A stretch of 19,968 nt of DNA from assembly GCA_016206585.1 (NCBI GenBank), contig JACQRE010000070.1, positions 1 through 19,968 on the forward strand, read 5' to 3'. The position numbers and the translations under genes were made by a program. Below the pieces are notes generated by a model. It had not been told where the DNA came from, did not search any database, and was given only the letters and a program-made list of their open reading frames with translations. This DNA is from Candidatus Omnitrophota bacterium. Lineage in GTDB: Bacteria > Omnitrophota > Gorgyraeia > Aquiviventales > Aquiviventaceae. Shown piece by piece: positions 6,161 to 12,658 of this stretch. How positions within the stretch are numbered: position 1 is the first letter of the stretch; each line of letters opens with the position of its first letter.

Positions 6161-6857
6161 GATCGTTCTTCTGATGCCGCCACCCCGAGACGAGGGCCGC
6201 GGCCTTCTCCATCTGAAACTGCACGTCGGAGACGCGGCTGGCGAGGTAGTTGTAGGCCAGGATCGTCGGGATCGCCACGATCAGGCCGGCGACCGTCGTG
6301 ATGAGCGCCTCCCAGACGCCGCCGGCCAGGTCGCCCGGGCTGACCGGGTTGCCGCCGGTCGACTTGCTCTGGATCACCTGGAACGCGCGGACCAGCCCGG
6401 TGACCGTGCCGAGCAGTCCGAGCAGCGTCGAGACCTGGGCGAGCGTGGAGAGCCACCGCAGGTGCCGCTCGACCCGCGGCATCTCCTCATGCGCGGCCTC
6501 CTCCATCGCTTCGTCGATCTCCGGCGCACTCGACTCCCGGACCGCCAGCCCCGCGAGGGTCACGCGGGCCACCGGCCCCTCCCACGCCTCGCACAGCGCC
6601 TGCGCCTCCTTCCAGTGGTGCCCGGCGACGGTGCTACGCAGCTGGTCGAAGAACCGGTCGATGTCGGTGCCCAGGTGCAGGCTGATGAAGTAGTAGAGCC
6701 GCTCGAAGACGAGTGCGAGCGAGAAGACGGAGCACATGACGATGGGGATCATGACCGGCCCGCCCCGGTTGATGATCTCGACCTGCCAGTAGAGGACCAC
6801 GCCGATCGTCGTGGCCACGAGGACGAACACGCCGGTTTGGACCATCCGGTTGATCAT
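6147..6857 (-). CDS. exbB: MotA/TolQ/ExbB proton channel family protein
   Basis: A 236-residue inner-membrane protein. ATG 6857 overlaps the TPR gene stop as ATGA. Helix 1 lies at about residues 8-25 and a second hydrophobic segment at 33-60, including the PVMIPIVMCSVFSLALVFER region. The family core follows: LRWLSTLAQVSTLLGLLGTV, TGLVRAFQ, and VWEALITTVAGLIVAIPTILAYNYL, which contain the two pore helices. The central cytoplasmic loop (about 70-150) is as expected. It pairs with the adjacent ExbD-like protein. The TPR protein encoded upstream suggests a periplasmic energised module rather than a classical TonB system, but this is inference from neighbourhood. Confidence 0.94.
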   Translation of the reverse strand: MINRMVQTGVFVLVATTIGVVLYWQVEIINRGGPVMIPIVMCSVFSLALVFERLYYFISLHLGTDIDRFFDQLRSTVAGHHWKEAQALCEAWEGPVARVTLAGLAVRESSAPEIDEAMEEAAHEEMPRVERHLRWLSTLAQVSTLLGLLGTVTGLVRAFQVIQSKSTGGNPVSPGDLAGGVWEALITTVAGLIVAIPTILAYNYLASRVSDVQFQMEKAAALVSGWRHQKNDHAIS

Positions 6858-8974
6858 CTGCGCTCCTTGTTCGACAGCTCTGCCTGCAACGCCGCCAGCC
6901 GCTCCTGCACCATCCGGGCCTCAGGAATCGGCTCCTTGGCGAGCGCTTCGTAAATCGCTTTGGCCTCGGCCGGGCGCTCCTGGCGCTCCAAGAGCTTGGC
7001 GAGGGCCAGCCGTCCGCGCACGCGCCAGGGCCGTTGCTCGATCTGGCGGTACCAGCGCATCGCGATCTCGTAATCACCGGCCTCCTCGTAGCAGGAGGCC
7101 ATGCGGTAGACCGCCTCGCCGGTCAGCGACGGCAGCAGATCCGCCGCCGTCCCGTACCAGTCGATCGCCTCATCGCACGCCAACTCCGTGCGCGCCAGGT
7201 CGCCCAACCGCTTCGCGAGCTTGGCCCGCTGGCTGCGGGAGAGCGATTCCCGGTGGTAGACGCGCGTCAACCATTCTATCACGTCGCGCGCCGACCCTGC
7301 ACGGGCCTGCAGGTCGGCGAGCAGGAGGCGCGCCTCCATCGCCTCCTCGGCGCGGGGGACCCGCTCGATGACCTCTTGGCAGAGCCGCTTGACCGACGCC
7401 TCATCGTCCTCGCCGAGTGCGAGCAGCGCCTGGTAGTACGCGGCACGCGAGGCGATGGGGCTGCCCGGACGCTCGACCCGGAGCGTCTCCAGCAGTGAAC
7501 GCGCGAGCGGCTCTTCATGCTGGTTGAGGTACGCGATCACCAAGCCCAGCTTCGCATCATCCGCCAGCCGGGAGTCCTCGCCGACGCTGAGGCGCTGCAA
7601 GATCGCGATCGCCTCGTTGAACGCCCCCTGCTGCAGGTGGATCCGCGCCAGCTGATAGCTGGCGTAGCGGGCCAGCGGCGTGTCGCCGGATGACTGGACC
7701 GATTCGTCGTAGGAGCGCTTCGCACCGGACGGATCGCCGAGAAAGAGTGCGACGTCGCCCAGCCCGTTGAGCGCAGCCTGGCGAACCGGCGGCTCCCCGC
7801 TCTCCGCGGCCAGCGAGAAGATCGTCTTGGCCTGCGCGGCGTTGCCTTGGTCGAGCGCGAGGGCGGCGAGCCGCAGCTGGACCTGGGCATGCGCGGCGGG
7901 CTCCAGGCGCCTGCGCAGAAACGCGTGCAGCAGCTCCTTCGCCTCGGAAAACCGCTCCTCCCGCCGGTACGCGTCGACCATCACAAACGCGCTGTCCAGC
8001 GCCAGCGGGTGAGCCGGCTTGTGCGCCACGATCTCCTCGAACCGGACGAGCGCTTCGGCATCGCGCTCCAGCCGCAGGAGGCATGCGCCCTGCGCAAAGA
8101 GCGCTTCGGTCCGATGGTCTTCCGACGCCCGCCGGAGGTACCGGTCGAACGCCTTCACGCTCTCCTCGCAGTGGTTCGCCTGGTAGGAGGCCCACCCCAG
8201 GCCGAACAGCGCCGGCTGGCTCCACTGCGCGGTCGTGGCCGACGCAATGGCGCGCTGATAGGCCCGGATCGCGTCCTCATACCGCGCCGATCCGGTCAGG
8301 CTCTCCCCCAGATAAAAGGAGGCTTGGGCGATCGCATTGGGCATCTGCAGCTCGCTGATCAACGGCTCGAGGATCCCAATGGCCTCCAGGTACTGCTTCA
8401 CCTGCAGGTGGCAGAGCCCCTCGAAGAGCCTGGCGTCGAGCGCGGCCGCCGTGCCCGGCTGCCGCAGCGCCACCTCATGGAGGTGGCCGATCGCCAGGTC
8501 GTACGTCTGCTGATGGAGGTAGATCAGCCCCATGCCGAGCTGCGCTTGATTGGCCCACGTGGTCGTCGGATACCGTTCGATCAGCCGCTGGTAGGCGAGC
8601 CGCGCGCGCACCATCTGGAGCGCGCGCCGGCTGATCTCCCCTTCCCAGAACAGCGCCTCCGCCCACACGGGATCCTCAAGCGGCATCTGGGCTTTGAGCC
8701 GGTCCAGCTCCCGAAGCGCTTCGTTGGCCCGCTCGAGCCGGTCCAGGCTCAGCGCCAGCCACAGCCAGACCCGAGGCGCTTCCGGAGCGGCGGGGCTTTG
8801 CATGAGGAAGGATTGCGCCAGCGCGGTGGCCTGCTCGAAATCTTCCTGGAGAAACATCCGCTGGATCGTGAGGTAGCCGGGAGTGGGGTCGGCGGCGGCC
8901 GCCACACGCCCAAGACCCAGCGCAGCCGCCAGCAGCGCGCCGGCCAGACATCGCCTGCGGGTCGCGGCGCTCAT
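6854..8974 (-). CDS. Periplasmic tetratricopeptide-repeat protein
   Basis: A 706-residue protein. ATG 8974 is preferred over ATG 9001 because it directly follows the AGGTGGTGGG end of the palindromic element and gives a normal signal peptide (MSAATRRRCL..., cleavage near VAAAA). The rest is almost entirely TPR-like helix pairs of about 34 residues. Recurring patterns are A-x-x-x-Y-Q-R-L-I-E-R-Y-P, FYLGESLTGSARYEDAIRAY, ALFGLGWASYQ and ARYASYQLARIHLQQGAFNEA. It ends four bases inside exbB. Such large TPR proteins next to ExbB/ExbD genes occur in several phyla and may scaffold an envelope complex, comparable in position to CpoB beside TolQR. No catalytic motif is seen. Confidence 0.85.
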   Translation of the reverse strand: MSAATRRRCLAGALLAAALGLGRVAAAADPTPGYLTIQRMFLQEDFEQATALAQSFLMQSPAAPEAPRVWLWLALSLDRLERANEALRELDRLKAQMPLEDPVWAEALFWEGEISRRALQMVRARLAYQRLIERYPTTTWANQAQLGMGLIYLHQQTYDLAIGHLHEVALRQPGTAAALDARLFEGLCHLQVKQYLEAIGILEPLISELQMPNAIAQASFYLGESLTGSARYEDAIRAYQRAIASATTAQWSQPALFGLGWASYQANHCEESVKAFDRYLRRASEDHRTEALFAQGACLLRLERDAEALVRFEEIVAHKPAHPLALDSAFVMVDAYRREERFSEAKELLHAFLRRRLEPAAHAQVQLRLAALALDQGNAAQAKTIFSLAAESGEPPVRQAALNGLGDVALFLGDPSGAKRSYDESVQSSGDTPLARYASYQLARIHLQQGAFNEAIAILQRLSVGEDSRLADDAKLGLVIAYLNQHEEPLARSLLETLRVERPGSPIASRAAYYQALLALGEDDEASVKRLCQEVIERVPRAEEAMEARLLLADLQARAGSARDVIEWLTRVYHRESLSRSQRAKLAKRLGDLARTELACDEAIDWYGTAADLLPSLTGEAVYRMASCYEEAGDYEIAMRWYRQIEQRPWRVRGRLALAKLLERQERPAEAKAIYEALAKEPIPEARMVQERLAALQAELSNKERR

Positions 8975-9116
8975 CCCACCACCTGCGTCTCGCGGCGGCA
9001 TACCGCCGCGGCGAGGCGATCAACACATTGCTGGATTCTGTCCGATTGCGTCATAGAGTAGTCACTGCCTATCGCCTCGCGGCCACGCCATGGCGTGGCG
9101 GGCGCAGGTGGTGGGA
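8974..9116. mobile_element. Palindromic insertion element, copy A (uvrA/TPR junction)
   Basis: 143 bp with 12-bp perfect inverted termini (TCCCACCACCTG...CAGGTGGTGGGA, + strand), extending imperfectly further in. Inner arms include a CGGCGG/CCGCCG hairpin, a GCCACGCCATGGCGTGGC hairpin and a GCGAGGCGAT/ATCGCCTCGC stem enclosing a roughly 50-base centre. It is flanked by TCA on both sides (8971-8973 and 9117-9119). Removing the element and one TCA joins uvrA and the TPR gene by a 4-base ATGA overlap. It resembles copy E most. Confidence 0.88.
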
Positions 9117-12100
9117 TCATGAGCGTTGCGGCTCCAACGTGTGCCGCATGGCCAGCGTTCCCTTCGGGCCGTCGAGCAGCGGCCGGAGGAACCGGCCGGT
9201 CCATGAGTCGGCGGATGCCGCGACCGCCTCAGGGGGTCCCGCAGCCACGAGCCGACCGCCGGCGGCACCCCCTTCCGGGCCGAGGTCGATCAAGTAGTCT
9301 GCCGTCTTGATGACCTCGAGGTTGTGCTCGATGACGACGACGGTGTTGCCGTGATCCACCAGCTGGTGCAGCACGCGCAGCAGCTTCTCCACGTCGGCGA
9401 AGTGCAGCCCGGTCGTCGGCTCATCGAGCAGGTAGAGCGTGCGGCCGGTCGCCCGCTTGGAGAGCTCCTTCGCCAGCTTGATCCGCTGCGCTTCCCCGCC
9501 GGAGAGCGTCGTCGCCGACTGGCCCAATTCGAGGTAGCCCAGCCCCACCGCCTGGACGGTCTGGAGCTTCTGCGCGATGGCGGGCACGTGGGCGAACAGC
9601 TCCAGCGCCTCGTCGGTCGTCATCGCCAGCTCGTCGGCGTTCGACTTCCCCTTGTTCGTCACTTGCAGCGTCTGATCGTTGAACCGCCGGCCCTTGCACA
9701 CCTCGCAGCGGACGTAGACGTCCGAGAGGAAGTGCATCTCGATGCGCTTGATCCCGTCGCCCTCGCACGCCTCGCACCGGCCGCCCTTGACGTTGAAGCT
9801 GAACCGGCCCGGGGTGAAGCCCCGCAGCTTCGCGCCCGGCGTCTGGCTGAACAGATCCCGGATCGGGCCAAAGGCGCCCGTATAGGTGGCGGGGTTGGAG
9901 CGCGGGGTGCGGCCGATCGGCGACTGGTCGATGACGATCACCTTGTCGATGTGCTCCATCCCGGTGATGCGGTCGTGCCGGCCCGGGTGCTCCTTGCTGC
10001 CGTAGAAGCGGCGCGCCAGCGCCCGGTACAGGATCTCATCGACCAGCGTGGATTTGCCCGACCCGGAGACGCCGGTCACCGCCACGAAACAGCCCAGCGG
10101 GATCGTCACGTCGATGCGCTGCAGGTTGTGCTCCGCCGCACCCTTCACGACCAGCGCGGAGCGGCCCTGCCACGGGCGGCGCGCCGCCGGAACGGGGATC
10201 CAGCGCCGGCCGGTGAGGAACTGGCCGGTAAGGCTGCGCGGCTCGTGCAGGATCTCCTCGAGGCTGCCGGCGGCCACGACCTCGCCGCCGTGCTTGCCCG
10301 CGCCGGGGCCCAGGTCTACGATGTAGTTGGCGCGGCGGATCGTCGCCTCATCATGCTCGACCACCACCAGGGTGTTGCCAAGGTCCCGCAGCCGCTCCAG
10401 CGTGTTCAGCAGCTTCTCGTTATCCCGCTGATGCAGCCCGATCGACGGCTCATCCAGGATGTAGAGGACGCCGACCAGGCCGGAGCCGACCTGGGTGGCC
10501 AGGCGGATGCGCTGCGCCTCGCCGCCCGACAGCGTGCCCGAGGCGCGGTCGAGGGTCAGATAGCCGAGCCCCACGTCGAGGAGGAACTGCAACCGCTTGA
10601 CGATCTCCTTCACCAGCGGCTCGGCCACCGGCTGCTGCGGGGCCGCCCAGCGCAGCCCGGCCAGCCACTGCTGCGAAGCCGCGACGGAGTCGGTCGTCGC
10701 CTGCGCGATCGAGCGGCCGTCGATGAGCACCGCCAGCGACTCCGGCTTAAGCCGCGAGCCCCCGCAGCCCTGGCACGGCAGGACGCTCATGTACCGGGAG
10801 ATCTCCTCCTTCACGTAGTCCGAGTCGGTGTGCTTGAACCGCCGCTCGAGGTTCGGGATGACTCCCTCGAAGGCCCCGCCCCAGATCTCATCCGCCGAGC
10901 CGTACAGGAGCGCCTTCTGGATCCTGCGGTCCAGCGACTTGAACGGCGCCTCGAGGCTGAAGCCGTAGAACCGCCCCGCTTCGCGCAGCAGCCGGTTGTA
11001 GTAGATGATGAGGTGCATGCCGCCGCGTTTCCACGGCTCGATGGCGCCGTCGCGGATCGACTTGTCCCGGTCCGGCACCACCAGCTCCGGATCGATGTTC
11101 AGCCGCGTGCCGAGCCCGTCGCAGGTTGGGCACGCCCCGTAGGGCGAGTTGAAGGAGAAGAGGCGCGGCGAGAGCTCCTCGAAGCTGAAGCCGCACGTCG
11201 GGCAGGCGTACAACTCACTAAACGACATTTCGTTGGCGCGTTGGCGCGTTGGCGCGTTACCGGGTTCGCGGGTTGTCGGGTTCGCGGGTTTGCGGGTTTG
11301 AACGCGCGAACGCGCGAACTCGCCAACTCGCACAACCACAATCCCTTTGCCCACTTTCAGGGCCGTCTCGATGGATTCGGTGAGCCGCCCGACGGACTCC
11401 GCCTCGAGGGCGAGCCGGTCGATGACCACCTCGATGGTATGCGCGCGCTGCTTGTCCAGCGTGACCGTCCCACCACCTGTCGCGCCGCCAGTGGCGGCGC
11501 GCTCGCGAAGCGAGCGCAGCCCTTTGGGCTGAGCGGCAGGTGGTGGGATCAGCTCGTCCAGGTCGCGCACCGCCCCGTCCACGCGGACGCGGACGAACCC
11601 CTGGCGCTTGATCTCGCGGAACACCTCGGCGTACTCGCCCTTCCGGCCGCGGATGACGGGTGCCAGGATCGTCAGGCCGGTGCGCGATGGCAGCGCGCGG
11701 ACGCGGGCGACGATCTCCTGGGCGGACTGCCGGCTGATGGGGGTGCGGCAGCGCGGACAGTGCGGCTGGCCGAGGCGGGCGTACAGGACGCGGAGGTAGT
11801 CGTAGATCTCGGTCTGCGTCGCCACGGTGGAGCGCGGGTTGCTGCCGGCGGTGCGCTGTTCGATCGCGATCGCCGGCGAGAGCCCCTCGATCGACTCCAC
11901 GTCAGGCTTTTCCAGCCGCTCGAGGAACTGGCGCGCATACGCGGAGAGGCTCTCCACGTAGCGGCGCTGGCCTTCCGCGTAGAGCGTATCGAACGCCAGG
12001 GAGGATTTGCCTGAGCCGGAAAGGCCGGTGATCACGATGAGCCGGTTGCGGGGCAGCGTGAGGTTGATCGACTTGAGGTTGTGCTCACGAGCGCCCCGGA

Positions 12101-12167
12101 TGACGATCCCACCACCTGCTTGTCCGCCAGCGGCGGGCTCAACGCGAGATGACTTACTGGAAGACAT
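9117..12167 (-). CDS. uvrA: UvrABC excinuclease subunit A, with three palindrome-derived segments
   Basis: The damage-recognition ATPase of nucleotide excision repair. From ATG 12167 it is 1016 residues, longer than the usual ~940. Both ABC halves are complete: Walker A GLSGSGKSS and GVSGSGKST, signatures LSGGEAQRIRLA and LSGGEAQRIKLA, and Walker B LYILDEPS and LYLLDEPT. Zinc-binding cysteines lie in CPTCGFSFEEL...CPTCDGLG and CEACEGDG...CEVCKGRRF. The extra length comes from repeats: element C (first ~20 residues), element B (residues ~207-234, before TLDKQRAHTIEVV) and a GCG-word palindrome (residues 281-312, just before CPTCG). The start is uncertain. ATG 12167 (or TTG 12200) lies inside element C, and neither has a Shine-Dalgarno site. 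No catalytic residue is lost, so the gene is probably functional. Confidence 0.95.
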   Translation of the reverse strand: MSSSKSSRVEPAAGGQAGGGIVIRGAREHNLKSINLTLPRNRLIVITGLSGSGKSSLAFDTLYAEGQRRYVESLSAYARQFLERLEKPDVESIEGLSPAIAIEQRTAGSNPRSTVATQTEIYDYLRVLYARLGQPHCPRCRTPISRQSAQEIVARVRALPSRTGLTILAPVIRGRKGEYAEVFREIKRQGFVRVRVDGAVRDLDELIPPPAAQPKGLRSLRERAATGGATGGGTVTLDKQRAHTIEVVIDRLALEAESVGRLTESIETALKVGKGIVVVRVGEFARSRVQTRKPANPTTREPGNAPTRQRANEMSFSELYACPTCGFSFEELSPRLFSFNSPYGACPTCDGLGTRLNIDPELVVPDRDKSIRDGAIEPWKRGGMHLIIYYNRLLREAGRFYGFSLEAPFKSLDRRIQKALLYGSADEIWGGAFEGVIPNLERRFKHTDSDYVKEEISRYMSVLPCQGCGGSRLKPESLAVLIDGRSIAQATTDSVAASQQWLAGLRWAAPQQPVAEPLVKEIVKRLQFLLDVGLGYLTLDRASGTLSGGEAQRIRLATQVGSGLVGVLYILDEPSIGLHQRDNEKLLNTLERLRDLGNTLVVVEHDEATIRRANYIVDLGPGAGKHGGEVVAAGSLEEILHEPRSLTGQFLTGRRWIPVPAARRPWQGRSALVVKGAAEHNLQRIDVTIPLGCFVAVTGVSGSGKSTLVDEILYRALARRFYGSKEHPGRHDRITGMEHIDKVIVIDQSPIGRTPRSNPATYTGAFGPIRDLFSQTPGAKLRGFTPGRFSFNVKGGRCEACEGDGIKRIEMHFLSDVYVRCEVCKGRRFNDQTLQVTNKGKSNADELAMTTDEALELFAHVPAIAQKLQTVQAVGLGYLELGQSATTLSGGEAQRIKLAKELSKRATGRTLYLLDEPTTGLHFADVEKLLRVLHQLVDHGNTVVVIEHNLEVIKTADYLIDLGPEGGAAGGRLVAAGPPEAVAASADSWTGRFLRPLLDGPKGTLAMRHTLEPQRS
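11232..11327. repeat. GCG-word palindrome in frame inside uvrA
   Basis: 96 bp (exactly 32 codons) with 27-base arms. GTTGGCGCGTTGGCGCGTTG... on the left pairs with the complement of GTTGGCGAGTTCGCGCGTTC... on the right, with three mismatches. The centre is CGGGTT/CGCGGGTT direct words. It is translated as VGEFARSRVQ...RQRAN. Normal UvrA proteins have no equivalent between the VVVR strand and the SELYACPTCG zinc site. Related to 13884-13954. Confidence 0.85.
11468..11548. mobile_element. Palindromic insertion element, copy B (in frame inside uvrA)
   Basis: 81 bp with perfect 12-bp inverted termini TCCCACCACCTG...CAGGTGGTGGGA. Inside are three perfect hairpins in a row, all with 3-base loops: GCGCCGCC/GGCGGCGC (482-500 of 11xxx), GCTCGC/GCGAGC (501-515) and AGCCC/GGGCT (518-530). 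It is the shortest copy and folds as a compact cloverleaf. It encodes about 27 residues. Removing 81 bp leaves the natural sequence DLDELTVTLDKQRAHTIEVV in frame. Flanking triplets differ (CCG and TCA), so no target duplication is left. Confidence 0.87.
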
Positions 12168-12224
12168 GGGTGGCCAGGGCGTTGAGCGGGTCCGCTGCAA
12201 GCGGACCCCAAGCAGGTGGTGGGA
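12107..12224. mobile_element. Palindromic insertion element, copy C (uvrA start region)
   Basis: 118 bp. The terminal stem is at least 16 bp and perfect (TCCCACCACCTGCTTG / CAAGCAGGTGGTGGGA). Inner arms are GCTCAACGC/GCGTTGAGC and the hairpin GGGTCCGCT-GCA-AGCGGACCC. The flanks share CGA immediately outside (12104-12106 and 12225-12227); counting adjacent bases, GACGATC is identical on both sides. Excision with one repeat copy restores an in-frame uvrA start at 12267. Confidence 0.88.
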
Positions 12225-12267
12225 CGATCTGCCCGTTGGAGGGGGACTGGAGGGTGCGGCTGGACAT
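12154..12267 (-). pseudogene. Displaced ancestral uvrA start, now a 37-codon ORF
   Basis: ATG 12267 lies seven bases after a perfect TATAAT. Its frame reads MSSRTLQSPSNGQIV, enters element C and stops at TAA 12156-12154. If the element plus one copy of the flanking duplication is removed, the frame continues ...NGQIVIRGAREHNLK, the standard UvrA N-terminus. The 121-bp net insertion shifts the frame by one. The remnant stop lies 11 bases past uvrA ATG 12167, so it could feed ribosomes to the new start by termination-reinitiation. Confidence 0.8.
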
Positions 12268-12274
12268 GGGGTTG

Positions 12275-12283
12275 ATTATACCA
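12275..12283 (-). promoter_or_regulatory. Extended -10 promoter of uvrA
   Basis: TGGTATAAT on the minus strand is a perfect extended -10 element. No good -35 is present at 17 or 18 bases, as is usual for extended -10 promoters. Transcription should begin near 12267, which would make the original uvrA message leaderless. Confidence 0.7.
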
Positions 12284-12319
12284 TTGGGGACGCCGCCCGT
12301 ACCGGCGGCGTCCCCAATG
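12282..12319. terminator. 16-bp perfect hairpin between the small gene and uvrA
   Basis: CATTGGGGACGCCGCC pairs perfectly with GGCGGCGTCCCCAATG around a 6-base loop (CGTACC). It lies after the stop of the 47-residue gene and directly upstream of the uvrA -10 box, which it touches. No T-tract follows on the minus strand, so factor-independent termination is doubtful. It could act as an mRNA 3' stabiliser or as a roadblock between transcription units. Confidence 0.6.
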
Positions 12320-12342
12320 CTGAAACCGACGTGCCTGGTGCG

Positions 12343-12486
12343 TTACCGCCGTCGGCGGCTGCGACTGCGGCTGCGGCGCTGACCACCCCGAGCCATGCGA
12401 GCTCTCGAAATGTCACCCTGCTTGTCCACAAAGTACAGGTAGCCAGGCTGCTTCCTTACCCCAACCTTTGCAACCTTCTCTGCCAC
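12343..12486 (-). CDS. Conserved small basic protein (47 aa)
   Basis: GTG 12486 is preceded by GGAAGGGGGTGA, a strong Shine-Dalgarno site six bases away. The product begins (M)AEKVAKVGVRKQPGYLYFVD, then KQGDISRARMARGGQ, and ends in a nine-residue tail of alternating Arg and Ser plus extra Arg. The GYLYFVDKQGDISRA-type core resembles small basic proteins I associate with uncultured bacterial genomes, but I cannot name a family. The Arg/Ser tail suggests nucleic-acid binding; this is inference. The gene stands alone: upstream is a repeat after the aspartate dehydrogenase gene, downstream the 16-bp hairpin. Confidence 0.72.
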   Translation of the reverse strand: MAEKVAKVGVRKQPGYLYFVDKQGDISRARMARGGQRRSRSRSRRRR

Positions 12487-12559
12487 GACACGTCACCCCC
12501 TTCCACAGCCGTTGTGTATCATCACCCCCACCGCCACACCGGGTTGTGACGGCGAAACA

Positions 12560-12658
12560 CGCTGATCACCGCTGATGCGGCAATCCTATCGCTCATCTAC
12601 GCTGATCATGGCTCTGATCGGCGTGTCTCAGCGTGCGGATCAGCGTTCATCAGCGATT
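12560..12658. repeat. CGCTGAT-word palindromic repeat
   Basis: It follows immediately after the aspartate dehydrogenase stop. The left side on + has CGCTGATCACCGCTGATGCGG and CTACGCTGATCATGG. The right side has the inverted words CGTGCGGATCAGCGTTCATC and CAGCGA. It is untranslated. The remaining sequence up to the small gene (12487-12559) shows no further feature apart from that gene's ribosome site. Confidence 0.7.

Noticed and set aside
8971..9204. Similar peptides ending VCRRETQVVG and ACRRETQVVG encoded in copies A and E
   Set aside because: They come from the conserved element arms. The middles differ, no ribosome site is present and the frames are not conserved in copies B, C or D, so an encoded protein is unlikely.
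11227..11331. A target duplication around the GCG-word palindrome in uvrA
   Set aside because: Only TC is shared by the immediate flanks, too short to distinguish from chance.
11468..11548. Cloverleaf of copy B as a tRNA gene
   Set aside because: Arm lengths and loops (3 bases) do not match tRNA, there is no T-loop motif or anticodon loop, and it is translated within uvrA.
9324..12014. Very long open frame on the + strand (896 codons)
   Set aside because: It lies antisense to uvrA, whose motifs are unmistakable. The high GC content and codon bias keep the opposite frame open; the antisense product has low-complexity composition and no recognisable domain.
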